Positions 1-11,217 of a stretch of DNA of 64,000 nt are shown here, one piece after another (the first letter of the stretch is position 1; every line of letters begins with the position of its first letter). This stretch comes from Morchella semilibera (Eukaryota; Ascomycota; Pezizomycetes; Pezizales; Morchellaceae): assembly GCA_009192285.1 (NCBI GenBank), contig CM018603.1, forward strand, positions 1,335,304-1,399,303, written 5' to 3'. Below the pieces are notes generated by a model that was not told the DNA's origin, made no database searches, and worked only from the letters and a program-made list of their open reading frames with translations. Made by a program: the position numbers and the translations under genes.

Positions 1-571
1 GTGGTTTTATTAAAAAAAATCCGTGGGATGAAAAACTCTGTTATTTTCATTGAACTTTTGGTATGATTTGTGGGGGTCACCGGTCTTAGGTCGTGTGGTA
101 ATTGAAACACACTGATAATTACACGATCCATTATTTCCTGCCTTGCTCTTTACAGGTAGTTGGAATATCTAGTGATATTCCATACCCCTCCATACTCTTA
201 TAGTGGTTAGGACAATTCCATTGGGGGGGGGGGGGGGGTGTTCAGAAGATTTTATATAAGATTTATCATTGGCTAGGAGCTGGACTGATCGCATAAGAGT
301 TTTATATATGGGGTTCCTTTCATGGTGTTATAATTAATTAATTGAGAGATACTACGTACACGGATTTCGGAATTGATTGATTGATTATTCATACATGCGT
401 GCAGCCCGAAGGCTATGGCAAAATCTTACCTCCCGCTGGGGTGCAGATTTCGGAAAGCTGATGGTAATATAATGGATAGTGCCCGATTAGATCCATTCCT
501 ATAGCTAGTGATCGTATAAGAATTTCATTAATCTTTAAACATGCTCACAGAATCCGCATTGGAACCTGTAT
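1..571. other. Intergenic, no gene seen
   Basis: AT-rich sequence downstream of the DUF6536 gene. It contains a run of 16 G at about 223-238. I see no ORF with protein-like composition and no RNA gene. Confidence 0.6.
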
Positions 572-3049
572 CTATATAGCTCTATCTTCCCGTAAATATA
601 TAATACTCCCCCGCTGATCACAATCGTCGAGTTTGAACCCTTTGTCCGCATGTGCAACATATCCCCCTGAAGATTTACCAGCATAATGCTGATAGGGAAC
701 CGGCGGTAAAACCTCCCGGCTGCTGAAGGAGCAGTGCCCAACTACCCCATCTCTCCGCACAACGCCCCAAACCATTGGCGCCGTGGATAACGAGGTTTCT
801 TCTGGGTTTGGATGACAAGCAGCGCTGATTGCGGCACTACAGCTTCCCACCAATGGGATTCCCCCACTATATCTTCGGAAACCAATTCCTAGGGCTACTA
901 ATAGCATGGTGACCCCTAATACCAAACCAAGGATAACCGCGATGGGGGACCATCCCACTTGTGAGTAGTATGAGTCTTCGACTGCATCATCCTTATAGGC
1001 GCTAATAGTATTGATCCGCGCCAGAAATAAACTCTGCGAGATCAACCAATGCATCACACCAGATGCTATCATGAGAGGCAGGCCGTATTTGTATGGTAAT
1101 TGAAGGAAGTGAGTGGTCCTCTGGGCACCAACTGGTGAAGTCACTCTAAGGGTCCGTCGTTTAAAGGAGAACCTATCCCATTCGTCCCCTAGCAGCATGC
1201 ATGTGAAGATAGAGTTGTACAGGAGGTACAAGAATGAGAAAATGGCTTGAGGGAGGTTTGCCGTGAGGACACAAGAAATGAGGGCTTTATAGCCGGTTTG
1301 TGTACCATCACCAAAAATCGGGTCCATGAGAGCTCGAACATCAACAGCACCGAGACCCATATTCCATAAAGAAGCAGCGTCCCGTGGTATTTCATTCGAA
1401 GCAAAGCCCCTAAGACCAATCGAAAGTAGAAATACAGCAACACCGATAGCCGTTAAAGCACTAAGAATAGATTAAGTTACAACATCCAAGAATATGGGTT
1501 TTTCTTTCTCTCGAACTTACAGGATATTACAGGCAACCCATCGACCAATACTCGCTGCACTATGCCAGAAAGCTTTATGTGGCTTCCATAATTGCATGTT
1601 CCACTTCCCTCTGGTGATTCCGTCAACAGTATGTTTCCAAATTCCTTTTTTAATATCCCTCTTGGAAACGATACATAACCCCAGAGTCGTATTGTCGGGG
1701 GAATTAAGAAATGACGCGACTGCATCACCAACAGTGACAAGAGGGCTCTCTTTACTTTTGAAAACAGTGTAAAACATGCAGATCGATTTAACAGCGTTGC
1801 ATATTATCACGGCGACCATGATATGTACGCTAAACTGCAAACTGCACTTCTCCACCATTGGCTCACTGAGACAGTATTGGACTGTCGTGCCATTTACGTG
1901 CCATGAATCGGCTTTGCCGATGTAACTATTGATATCACAAGTAGATTGAAAATTAGAGTAGTATCTGTCTGGGTCTAAAGTTTCGCAAATCCAAAGGAAT
2001 GATTCCTGCCGAGAACTTATGTCCTCGCCGTATCCATAGAGGCTGCTATACTCCGTCCCATTACCGGCAACTACAAGTATAATGTCTCTTCTATCTGAGA
2101 TAAATTGCTTTCCGTACGCTCGGATGCATTCTCTATTGGTGAGTTTTTCCCAAGAGGTATAGTTGGAAAAATCCGAAATCTGTACTTCCGAAATTATCTT
2201 CTGGTGATAACCATACGTCGAGGTTGTGGGGAATATAGCTGAATTGTACCTACGACTCGACATTAGACCTAGAATTTTGTGATGTCACTATATCCTTCTT
2301 AGCTAGACTCACATGAAATGTAACGGTATAGAACTCATTGCTAGGAAAGACCATAAAGTTATTCTGAGAAGGCTGATTTTCCCTAGATTTCTCACACTTG
2401 GAACGCCTATATCTAGCCATTTCTTCCTTGCATGGGCCCTATCAACCTCAGCTCGGGTCGGAGCACTCAGGCATTGCATGGTATAATTGCTTGCGCTAAG
2501 CATAAGCGTTCCCAGAAAATTAATTATTAAATGAGCGAGCAAGCTCAATTTCTTCGTCTTATCGCAGCTGCCTTCAAACAATATTCCAATCCCGGGCTCA
2601 TCACTAGGTTTCGTGGAAGCCCAAATAGTGAGAATGGAGTTTGCAAGAAATACCATTGCTGAGGAGATAGCGCAATATGTACAGCCGGTTCGCCATCCCC
2701 CGGAAAACAGACCAAAACGATTAGTTAGAATTCGGTGATAACGAGATTGTTGAAATCTAGATGTTGGTCTAGTCGTCTGTTCCCCATAGTCGTCCTCTGG
2801 CTCTTCTTGGCTCTGTAGAGCATTGTATTCATATTTCAGGGGTCTTCGAAGTCCAAGGCCACTAGCGCGTAGAAACATCAACTACCAAAATTAAAACACC
2901 CTCCCAAACAAAGTCAAACCATACCTTTGAGATTGGCTGCTAGAGCTACCCTCCTCAGCTTTCAGCGAGCTTCTGGGCACCTTTTTTCTCGGTATTTTCT
3001 GAGCAGCCAGGGGCATAAGTGGAAAACTTTGCTGGCCTTTATCTTCCAT
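572..3049 (-). CDS. DUF6536-family multi-pass membrane protein, four exons
   Basis: Proposed exons are 3049-2925, 2861-2313, 2249-1521 and 1460-572, giving 763 residues; the three introns are 63, 63 and 60 bp, all GT-AG, and the phases agree. The recognisable core is a first membrane helix after GWRTGC, then SASNYTMQCLSAPTRAEVDR, HARKKWLDIGVPSVRNL and SSIPLHFMYNSAIF, the signature of the fungal DUF6536 domain. Exon 4 carries the later membrane helices (for example around LPQAIFSFLYLLYNSIF and the helix near SPIAVILGLVLGV). The start was chosen at MEDKGQQSF because exon 1 splices in frame (AG|T) directly into GLGLRRPLKYEY; starting at the Met at 2881 or 2878 would drop 42 residues and ignore this junction. 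The family is fungal and uncharacterised, probably an integral membrane protein; no substrate can be given. Confidence 0.87.
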
Positions 3050-4162
3050 GAGTGGTGTGCAAGATCCGTTTAGGATATGGGCGCTTTGAGCAGGTTGATA
3101 GGGGATTTGGGTAGTTTTTGAGATGCCAGGTAACTGAATTTAAGTAAATAAAATGCATACATAACTTGGCAGAAATGCTTGACTAGATGACGTGTAGGGG
3201 GGGAGCCTTGAACCTTGACCCTGAACGCAGCCTTAACGTACAGGTGCACTTCGCTAGATCCAAAGTGCACCTTTAGATTGTCTGTATGAGTCCATGTACC
3301 TACATGTACATATGTAGCTATTAGGTACTTATATAGAAATATGAAGTATTGAAAGCGTGGGCAATTATATGGCAAGTAGCATATTTGGTGGATGTAGAAG
3401 AGTATCTTAGAGAACATCAGTTCTTAGCATGTGTTGTGTAGTTTGGGGGGGGGGGGGGTTGATTCAGGCTTGGTCGACCTCGGGGGCCTGGACACTCGGT
3501 AATTTAGAGTGTTTCCAATTGCAGGGAGATTAGACCATCTAGGGTATTGTAAAGGTCTTTTCTCTCTAGTCTGATCTGCCGTGTATTAGATTTGAAACAT
3601 GTAGGCACACAAGTGCTCGTCTACCAGCATAAGAACCAGAAAATGCGAGTGACAAAGTCAAGGATTATTTGTACGTTCTGCCATACAAATAATCCTTTCG
3701 CATTTTCTGGTTCTTACCCTAGTAGATGAGTACATCTGTGATATCATAGCATGTATGATGTATGTATGTAGTGTTAATTAGTTAATAAAATATATTAAAC
3801 ACCTACGTAGTAGTTGTTTATAGTAGAGCCTACATGTACTTACTATGCTTGGTTTCTGCATCACTTTCTCTACTACATGTATCTTCTGCCCAAATGTAAC
3901 AAAAGCGGAGCCGAGGTTTTTACTTACATGTATGTACATGATGTAGCTACGATTCTACCGGATCTAGTTGAATACCGTAACTACATTCGAAATATACATA
4001 AGCCACTTTACTCCGACTCGGTCTCTCTCATTGTGGTACAAATACATCAGATTATGCGAGGGATTTAAATTAAGCGCCACGCTATTCTGGAGTGGGTACT
4101 TGGGTGTAGCAATAAGAACTACTTAGATCAAGAGACAGGGACTAAATGACCAGGAGGGAGAG
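3050..4162. other. Intergenic spacer with foldback element
   Basis: No gene supported. It holds a G14 run near 3445-3458, one family-A foldback element (3614-3732) and several TACATGTA palindromes. Confidence 0.6.
3614..3732. mobile_element. MITE-like foldback element, family A copy 1
   Basis: About 119 bp with long inverted arms: the left arm reads CTCGTCTACCAGCATAAGAA and continues to ATTATTTGT; the right arm mirrors it from ACAAATAATCC to GATGAGTA. Further copies lie at 43080-43218, 44142-44271 and 53631-53771, plus a half copy at 33994-34044. Other copies start TACTCG and end CGAGTA, suggesting TA target duplication. It has no coding capacity. Confidence 0.85.
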
Positions 4163-4542
4163 TACCTACCCGGGGGAGGTCAATAGTACCGGACAATGCA
4201 AGTTTTTTTTCTCTAGGACCGCCTGGTATATAGCTCACCTGGAGGATTAAGACACTTGGAGAATCTCTCTCGCATATCAAAGTATTCCAAGGGCTGATAA
4301 ACGCGGCGGACTGTTACCCTCACCCAAAATCGAAGATCGCATGATGGTAGGGGCTGCGGGTTCAGGGTCAGGGTTGCGGCACTAAGGAAAAGAAGTCCCC
4401 ACGCACCCACAGTCCTACATGTAGTATAATGGGATAAAAACAAGCAAGTGTACGCGAACACCATAGAGAGATTGGTGATAGTACGCACACCCCCTGGTGA
4501 ACCAAAAACCCTTATTGTTCGGTACTTTCTATTTCCCTATCC
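4163..4542. mobile_element. Foldback element, family J, expanded copy
   Basis: The left end (AATAGTACCGGACAATGCAA near 4183-4202) and the right end (TTATTGTTCGGTACTTT near 4513-4529) match, in reverse orientation, the compact element at 34182-34317. About 265 bp between 4219 and 4484 have no counterpart there, so this copy is either a longer ancestral form or carries an insertion. The 91-codon ORF at 4213-4488 lies wholly in this extra DNA and is not taken as a gene. Confidence 0.7.
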
Positions 4543-4631
4543 TATCCCTTATGTTGTCGGTAAATGCTGACCTCCAGCAAAAAGCAATAACTGATTTCCC
4601 ATAGGGGTCAGCATCGACAACTTAAGGGATA
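4543..4631. mobile_element. Short foldback element, family B, in OPRT upstream region
   Basis: 89 bp with ends TATCCCTTATGTTGTCGG and CGACAACTTAAGGGATA. It is an internally shortened relative of 6920-7056. It abuts the family-J element on its left and ends 75 bp before the OPRT start codon, so it sits where promoter or 5' leader would be expected. Confidence 0.82.
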
Positions 4632-4706
4632 ACAACTAAAACTTTACCCCACTACCATACTACCCCACCACACCAGCTAGCCAAGGTAAACCTCGCCGCT
4701 CCCACG

Positions 4707-5399
4707 ATGACCTCCCCTCTCCCCCAATTCAAGCAGGACTTCCTACAAACCATCCTTTCAGCCAAAATCCTCACTTTTGGCTCCTTCACTCTTAAGTCTG
4801 GCCGTGTCTCACCTTACTTCTTCAATGCTGGCCTCTTCAACAACGCTTCCCTCCTCACTTCCCTCGCAACTGCCTACGCGCGCACAATAGATTCCCACCC
4901 GACTCTCAGTTCATCATTCGATCTCCTCTTTGGGCCTGCATACAAGGGTATTCCCCTCGCGACTATCACTGCGACACAGTTGTTTGCGCTCAACAATGAG
5001 AAGTACGGCAGTACTGGTTATGCATTCAACCGGAAAGAGAAAAAGGACCATGGTGAAGGTGGATCTATTGTCGGGATGGATTTGCGCGGGAAGAAAGTGG
5101 TCATCGTGGATGATGTGATTACCGCAGGAACGGCCATCAGGGAGGCTGTGGAGATCATAAAGAGTGCTGGCGGAGATTTGGTTGGAATTGTGGTGGCGCT
5201 CGATAGGCAGGAGAGGAAGGTTGTGAAGGAAGGTGAGATGGATACTGGGTTGAGTGCCATCCAGGAAGTTAAGAAAGAGCTTGGAGTTGAGGTTGTCGCC
5301 ATTCTAGATCTCGCGGATCTGATTGCGGGAGTTGAAGGTGAGGAGAAAGCTAGGATGATGGAGTATAGAAAGAGGTATGGCGCTGTTGGGGAGGCGTGA
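4707..5399 (+). CDS. URA5: Orotate phosphoribosyltransferase (EC 2.4.2.10)
   Basis: Single-exon ORF of 230 residues, the usual fungal OPRT length. It transfers orotate to PRPP to make orotidine 5'-monophosphate, the fifth step of de novo pyrimidine synthesis, in the cytosol. Visible marks are FGSFTLKSGR (24-33) and SPYFFNAG in the N-terminal orotate/PRPP region, GPAYKGIPLA in the middle, the NRKEKKDHGEGG flexible loop, and the PRPP-binding motif VVIVDDVITAGTA at 131-143 with the acidic pair D135/D136. The ORF opens with ATG after a C-rich leader; no upstream in-frame alternative is needed. The upstream 540 bp consists largely of two foldback elements (4163-4542 and 4543-4631). The gene symbol follows yeast naming; ascomycete genomes also use ura5, pyrF or pyrE-type names. 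Confidence 0.97.
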   Translation: MTSPLPQFKQDFLQTILSAKILTFGSFTLKSGRVSPYFFNAGLFNNASLLTSLATAYARTIDSHPTLSSSFDLLFGPAYKGIPLATITATQLFALNNEKYGSTGYAFNRKEKKDHGEGGSIVGMDLRGKKVVIVDDVITAGTAIREAVEIIKSAGGDLVGIVVALDRQERKVVKEGEMDTGLSAIQEVKKELGVEVVAILDLADLIAGVEGEEKARMMEYRKRYGAVGEA

Positions 5400-6705
5400 A
5401 CATTAGTATATCAGTTGTAAATTTGTATGGGTACGCTTCCAAGCTTTCTGCTCTCCATTACTTAGTTGCCTAAGAATATACCTTCACTTACATCAACCTT
5501 GAAGCTTATACAGAACCATATCTAACACTATGCTACCGTTATATTATGCATTGCCTTAAGTGGTCAGTATTTTCATTACCGTCCCGGACCTGAAACCTTG
5601 GGGAAACCCAAATCAATATATTGAAAAATTTGGAAACTTGCGTCTAAAGATTATAAGATGTAGTATACACCATACCGGGAGAACCGGCGTGACAGCCCGT
5701 GGAATTTAATATTGCGGAGAAAGTGATATCGGCGACTCAATGGAGCGAATCCACATGTAACTCCGATAGAAAGTCAGTCTAGCTACACGCTGGTAGTATA
5801 TTTATGTATCCGGTCGGAGGCTGCTTGGAGAAAAATACTACATGTATTTAACCTAGCCCTATCCCTAGCGGTTTAGTTATCAAAATCATGATCAGTACAT
5901 ACTACTCTTACTCGATTACCCTCCCTAATCCTCCATAATGGTCTACGTCGTATACAATACACCCCCACCTCGAGCTCCCTATCCAATGCGCAATTGAACT
6001 CTTCGAGGAGTAAGAACATGTTCTCATCACTCCCCAAGGCCGCAACCAGACCCGCATAATGCATTATTTGACTAAGTGTTTAGCTAATCTAACATAAGAG
6101 AATAGATGATCGACCGATTTTCTTGCTGACCCCCCCAGCAGCTGACCAGGTAATGAGCGTGAAGTGGTATTAAGCTTAAAAAGGCCGGTAAGGCTGACTG
6201 GATCACTAATAAAAAAAAGCTCTCTCAGATCATTCCGAGCTACATACACCTACGGATCCGATTGAAGGTATCCCATAAACAGTTAGTGCTTATGTATCTA
6301 CACTTGAGATACAAAGCCACACAACGATTGGATAAGGGACCAACAAAAGCGTTAGAGGGATATGTATATTCTGCAGCGCCGGTATTAATTGGTTGTCCGA
6401 GATCTTTTTAAGGTTGTTGCCATGGGTACCGGAAATCAATAGTTGGAGCTTTACTACTCAAAAATAGCTGAAATATCTTTATCAAGGCTCATAATATATA
6501 TTAATTCCATTTTTGATTTATTAAAAGTATTATGGTTTGTTTTATTGGCTGTTGTTGCTGTTATTGAAGTTTGTAGATTGGATTTATTGACAACAGCTGA
6601 CCTGGCACAATAGCCATCCTAAACAGCAGAAACTAATTTCCGCTTGGGAACTTCACTACCTGGGTCACTGGTTTATCGGAAGTTGTAGAATCCCTCTAGT
6701 ACTAG
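5400..6705. other. Intergenic, no gene seen
   Basis: AT-rich spacer after OPRT. Only short ORFs (60-odd codons) of unlikely composition occur. I recognise no repeat family here. Confidence 0.55.
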
Positions 6706-6865
6706 TACCGCATTAATTCGTCTCGACGGCCGGTCACACAAGATGTCGAAGGTGCCCTCTCCAGCGGGTATGAGGGGAGATTAGGGGGCGTACTCAAGAC
6801 AAATAACCAAACAGGGGAATTCTAATGTCTTGTGTGACCGGCCGTCGAGACGAATTAATGCGGTA
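6706..6865. mobile_element. MITE-like element, family C copy 1 (38-bp perfect TIRs)
   Basis: 160 bp with a perfect 38-bp terminal inverted repeat starting TACCGCATTAATTCGTCTCG and ending in ACACAAGA before the arms diverge. The interior has no ORF. The second copy is at 27589-27750, where the right arm has lost its inner half. Confidence 0.88.
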
Positions 6866-6919
6866 GTAGTACCTAAAAGTTACAATCTAGGCCGCAGCAC
6901 CGCCCCGGCTATATAGATT

Positions 6920-7056
6920 TATCCCTTAAGATGTCGATGCTGGCCCCTATACTATAGGGCCTGATAAGAGAGATAACAAGGTCTATTAACAAATTGCAAA
7001 AGCCACCAAACTTTGCTTTTTGCTGGAGGTCAGCATTTACCGACAGCTTAAGGGAT
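6920..7056. mobile_element. MITE-like element, family B copy 2
   Basis: 137 bp with ends TTATCCCTTAAGATGTCGA and CAGCTTAAGGGATA; TGCTGGCCCC and GGAGGTCAGCA lie just inside the arms. It is related to 4543-4631, 26779-26912 and 32363-32524. Confidence 0.82.
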
Positions 7057-8667
7057 AGTGCCGGGGCACGTAAATAAAAAGTTCTAAAAATATAATAACC
7101 TTATTAAGTGGTTGCATACTGTATGTTTCTGAAATATGCTGATGCCCCCGATTACTGATGTGTGTTATATGTGTTCAAGAGTGCCCTACCAATACTATAT
7201 TAGTCAAATCATTTACTCCATTTGCGTAAAGTCTCTAATATGCGCAGAATTTCGTGCCTGCTTAATAGCACCCTGGCCCCGCATCATTCCAACTTTACCC
7301 TTAGATTGTCTTCACCGCATGCAGTTGATTTATGTTAATTAATCTCATAGTTATGTGTCGCAGGCTCGCAGTGCACTGGGCAGTTTCGATTCTTAAACCT
7401 CCCCCTGCCAGCTCAGATAAGAAACAGTTTAGTGGCTATCACTAAGGCATTTGTTCACGTCCTTGAAATAGTAAAACCACTTCCGGGTGTTGAGTGCCCT
7501 CCTACAAGATGTTAGCGGGCTCTACAATGAAGTTATAGAGAACGGCTCACGATACTTAGACCAAGAAAACCAAGACGGGCCGGGTATAGGCAGGGTGTGA
7601 GATGTTGGGCATCTACCAATATCGGCCTATCGCACGGTTCTAGAGTTGGTAAATACATGTAATACTGACTAGACTCACTCTGGTCCTATGTAGGTAGGTA
7701 CATGTAGTGAACCAATAACAGCATGTAGGACAATTTTCCTATCTAACCTTTAAAAGCTACAAGCTATGGGAGGGTCTTGTATAGTAGTAGATGAAGCATT
7801 GTCTGTCTTCGTGGTAGTGACGTAAATATCGGGAATAGTCTTAGGTACTGTAAAATACGACTGTGACTTTCCCATACCTTGGGGCTTTAAAATTAACAAG
7901 TTTATGAGACGAGTGAGTCACTATGCGTCACTCGATTAACGAATAGAGCATTTGATGATCGATCTTGTAATAACTGCTGGCTTACTCGCTTGTTTCTTAC
8001 TTGGTTCGTCTATGCAATTCTGGCGCTATAACTCTCTCTAATCTCTACCTTCACCCATAATGGTTGATTGATTATTAAGTACATGTAGGTACATGCATGT
8101 GGTGTGTTCTTCTGTAAATACTTTAACCATGAGTGTTAACCGTTGTTGAGAAAAACCCATCAAAAAAAACTTTAAGTTCTAGCCCGCCACCGGAAAGATA
8201 GAACTATCCTCTATATTCTTTAACTATTTTGGTATGGTTTGGCAGATTTTATCTCTACGGGTGCATGTCGGAAGATGAAAGTCCGGCTATATATATAATA
8301 ATCACAGTATATATTATGCACCGCCCTTCTTATACCCTCGACGATATATATAATTACGGAAGTAGGGAAAACAAAGTTACCCTAAAATAAACTAATGAAA
8401 TCGCTAGGTAGTGCAAGGCTCTTAATCGCAGGGGCATATTTCAAAGGCCGCTGTTAACGTTATTAGTAATCATTAGTAGGTTTCTTGTAATATCACTGTG
8501 AACTTATTTTTACCTGACGAGGAGGTGAGATGAATATCCTGCTGGGGATCTTTCGGGTGCCCGTCAATTTCTTGCTCGGATCACACCAACACACACGGCG
8601 TGTGTTAGAAACCCCACGGCTAAATGGTACAGATTTTGATGATAACAGGAACCTTGCGTCATGTCAA
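7057..8667. other. Intergenic, no gene seen
   Basis: AT-rich with several TACATGTA/GGTACATG motifs. No gene or structured RNA could be supported. Confidence 0.55.
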
Positions 8668-8751
8668 GGGCGTATGGTTTAGATGGTATAATGTCTCATC
8701 CGCATTCAAACGTGACTTAAGGTGGTCCTGGGCTCGATTCCCAATGCGTCC
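8668..8751 (+). tRNA. tRNA-Ala(CGC)-like sequence, probably degenerate
   Basis: An 84-nt segment folds as a tRNA. The acceptor stem is GGGCGTA with TGCGTCC, including a G3-U70 wobble, the classical alanine identity element. The D arm is GTTTAGATGGTATAAT, the T arm CTGGG-CTCGATT-CCCAA. By position the anticodon is CGC, with a 12-nt intron after position 37. The anticodon stem (TCTCA/TAAGG) has an A-C mismatch and a wobble, and the T stem has one mismatch, so this may be a pseudogene. A clearer relative lies 320 bp away on the other strand. Confidence 0.5.
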
Positions 8752-9070
8752 ATTGGTTTAGCTTTGCTCGATTCCTTAGTAGAAGTAGGGGATCGAGCGA
8801 GAGTCATTTTTTGGTCAATAAATTGATTAATCAACTACTTAAATATATATTAGGCAGTACTCGGGGGGAATTGGGGTGAATGGAATGAAAAAAATCTTTT
8901 TTCACCCACCAGAACAACAGACTAGTTTAGTTCCAGGCGAGCTAACCCAACCACCAACCTATAAAAGAGCGGCGCGTGGCCCGGATAACAAAAGTATAAA
9001 GGCCGGTGACATTGAGGATTCGATTCAGATCTTTTCTGGTGTTAGGAAGGAGGGCTATGAGCATAAAAAT

Positions 9071-9170
9071 GGAGACGCGGGGAATCGAACCCCGGACCAC
9101 CTCTACATCAGCTGAAAACCTCGCGGTCCTCGAGTGCTAAAGAGGTATTATACCACTAAACCACATCCCC
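9071..9170 (-). tRNA. tRNA-Ala(AGC) with 29-nt intron
   Basis: A 100-nt minus-strand sequence fits a complete cloverleaf: acceptor GGGGATG/CGTCTCC with a G3-U70 pair (alanine identity), a D arm with AGTGGTA loop, anticodon stem CCTCT/AGAGG, anticodon AGC in loop TTAGCA..T, variable loop TGGTC, and T stem CGGGG/CCCCG around TTCGATT. The extra 29 nt sit between positions 37 and 38, the canonical eukaryotic tRNA intron site. One D-stem position is mismatched. The GGTTCGA B box and the D-arm A box are present. Confidence 0.85.
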
Positions 9171-10191
9171 TGTGCGGTCTCCTTCATGGTGGGCTATAAC
9201 GTAAATTTTTTTAGTTAGCAGCTACCTCTAGCTTGGCGGTGCTAGCAGAATTTGCGTGGTACAGGTTGGTAAGGGGAACGAAGGAACGAAATTATTACGG
9301 TGAGAATCAATATTGCTAAGCGCAAAAGATCTTGAATATCCAGGTGTTGACCTAAACTAAATTGTTGTATATGGTGGGGAGGAGGTGGTCATATAAGTTG
9401 GATGGATGTAGGGCGTGTCACTCGGCCATAGATTTTTTAAATCTTGAATCTATTGATGGCGTAAAGAGCGCCACCATTGCATTGTGCCACTACTTGAGTA
9501 CCGTAATGGAGTGTGCGTTGGTTTATCCGAGCTCTCGAAGTGCCTCTTGATATTATAATGTGAGAATCGGATTCCTCAACTTAATTTTCAATCCATATAT
9601 ATATCGGCTATATAACCTGGTTATCGGAGACCGAGCTTATTGATCTGGGCCCTACGTTACTTGTGTATGTATGGCGTTACAACATCGATTCTTCACTGCT
9701 CTAGTACACAATTCTTTTAAAATAACCCCATATTTGGAAGTATTGGGGGAGCTGTATATACATGTACCTATATACAGCACCCAGATCCAAATTCCCAGAC
9801 CCTGCCAAGACCACATACAAATTCGAGGTCTTGGCGTATTTTCTCAACTATAAAACCTAGTGCCTGCTTACACCCTGTTTCGAACCAAATGTGTCAACCA
9901 AGGGTAGTAAATCACTTCACCACTCGTGGCGGGTATTTCACTACCAGCGGGAAACTTTCATGTGTTGGCATTAATCATTGAACATTTACTTATGTAGTAT
10001 AGTGTAGGGTAAAGACTTCAGCGTTTATACTGAAATTTAGTGTTCATATCACTGGCGGTGAATAATTTACTACCTTGGTTGAAATTACTTGTGACAAATC
10101 TACCGCTCCGTATAACGACCTCATGTCAAGCTGGCGCTGTAGGTACATTTGACGGCAGGTGAGAAAAGAGAAGAATACTCCATTACCACCT
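9171..10191. other. Intergenic, no gene seen
   Basis: No coding signal beyond short random ORFs. Confidence 0.55.
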
Positions 10192-11217
10192 CTAGAACTC
10201 AAATTTAGGAAACTTTCCTCCTACATGATCATAATCACCTCCTACATAATCATAATCATCAGTTCCTATACCCCATTCCCTCCCAGCTTTATCACTATAG
10301 TTTTTTACAACCTCCGTCCCACAATCTATCTCGTATAGGCCTCCATTATCCCGTTCTCCCAAGATAACACACTCCTTGGTCCCAGAAGTTGCAGTGAGCA
10401 CTGCTAGTCTCCCTGCCATGAAGAGCCGTTCCTCGAGCGGACCTCCTTTGGACACAAGGGGAGGAAAATCACATCCCGTAACTACCCTGCCCAATTTCCT
10501 GCCATCTTTATCCCTACTCCGCATATTTAGGGTTATCTTTTTTATCTGCGGCCCTTGAAAGACGGCTCCGCACGCCGTGTCCATTCTCACTTTCAACACC
10601 CTAAGGGCAGCCATCAGCTTAAACATCGGACAAACATGCCACACCCGCTTCGATTCGCGACCAAAAGGCGGGCCCTCCACAGCCCCCATGAGGGCCGATC
10701 CTATTGTATCCAGCTTCAGGGTCGTCACAGTACACGGCAGCGACCACACCAGCGTGCATATCGACTCGGCCATCAAATAGTCCAGCGGGAACCGGTCGTC
10801 GTCCTCAATCTCAAAGGTCTCCTCACCTGGCGTGGAGCAGAAGCATGCCGTGAACCCAAATTTTCTCAGCTTCCGCAGCCCCGACACACCGTCTGTGAAT
10901 TGATCCAGCAGCGCTAGGATCGGGGTCTTGTAGTCGATCTCGCCGTAGAACTTTAGTGACAGTGATGTGGTGTGGTCCTGGATGAAGTTGTGAAGGTCTT
11001 CATCTTCGGGTGGGAATTGGGGGAGGTTTTTGGACGTTAGGCGGAGGCGCCGAAGGAAGGCTGCGTGGGCGTAGGTGTACCAGGCTTTGGAGATATAGAG
11101 GATGGAGGGGTCCTGGCGGAAATAATAAGGTGGGATGTAGTCGAAGATGAGAATAAGAATCTCTGAGGGAAGAGAGAGGAGCGCCATTGAGAGTGGCTGG
11201 TGTGCAATTGTTTCCAA
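10192..11217 (-). CDS. F-box-like domain protein
   Basis: Single-exon ORF of 341 residues. Near the N terminus, LLSLPSEILILIFDYIPP (about 13-30) followed by SILYISKAWYTYAHAAFLRRLRL has the pattern of an F-box (LPxEILxxIFxYL...L..VSKxW). The rest (for example VTTLKLDTIGSALMG, LMAALRVLKVRMD) has leucine-rich short-motif character but no repeat I can name. F-box proteins usually link substrates to SCF ubiquitin ligases through Skp1; the substrate is unknown. Two start codons are possible (METIAHQPL and a Met ten residues on); both keep the F-box. It lies on the same strand as, and downstream of, CDC73, with an 850-bp spacer and no sign of co-transcription. Confidence 0.78.
   Translation of the reverse strand: METIAHQPLSMALLSLPSEILILIFDYIPPYYFRQDPSILYISKAWYTYAHAAFLRRLRLTSKNLPQFPPEDEDLHNFIQDHTTSLSLKFYGEIDYKTPILALLDQFTDGVSGLRKLRKFGFTACFCSTPGEETFEIEDDDRFPLDYLMAESICTLVWSLPCTVTTLKLDTIGSALMGAVEGPPFGRESKRVWHVCPMFKLMAALRVLKVRMDTACGAVFQGPQIKKITLNMRSRDKDGRKLGRVVTGCDFPPLVSKGGPLEERLFMAGRLAVLTATSGTKECVILGERDNGGLYEIDCGTEVVKNYSDKAGREWGIGTDDYDYVGGDYDHVGGKFPKFEF

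Noticed and set aside
4213-4488. 91-codon minus-strand ORF upstream of OPRT
   Set aside because: It falls entirely in the extra DNA of a foldback element and has no motif.
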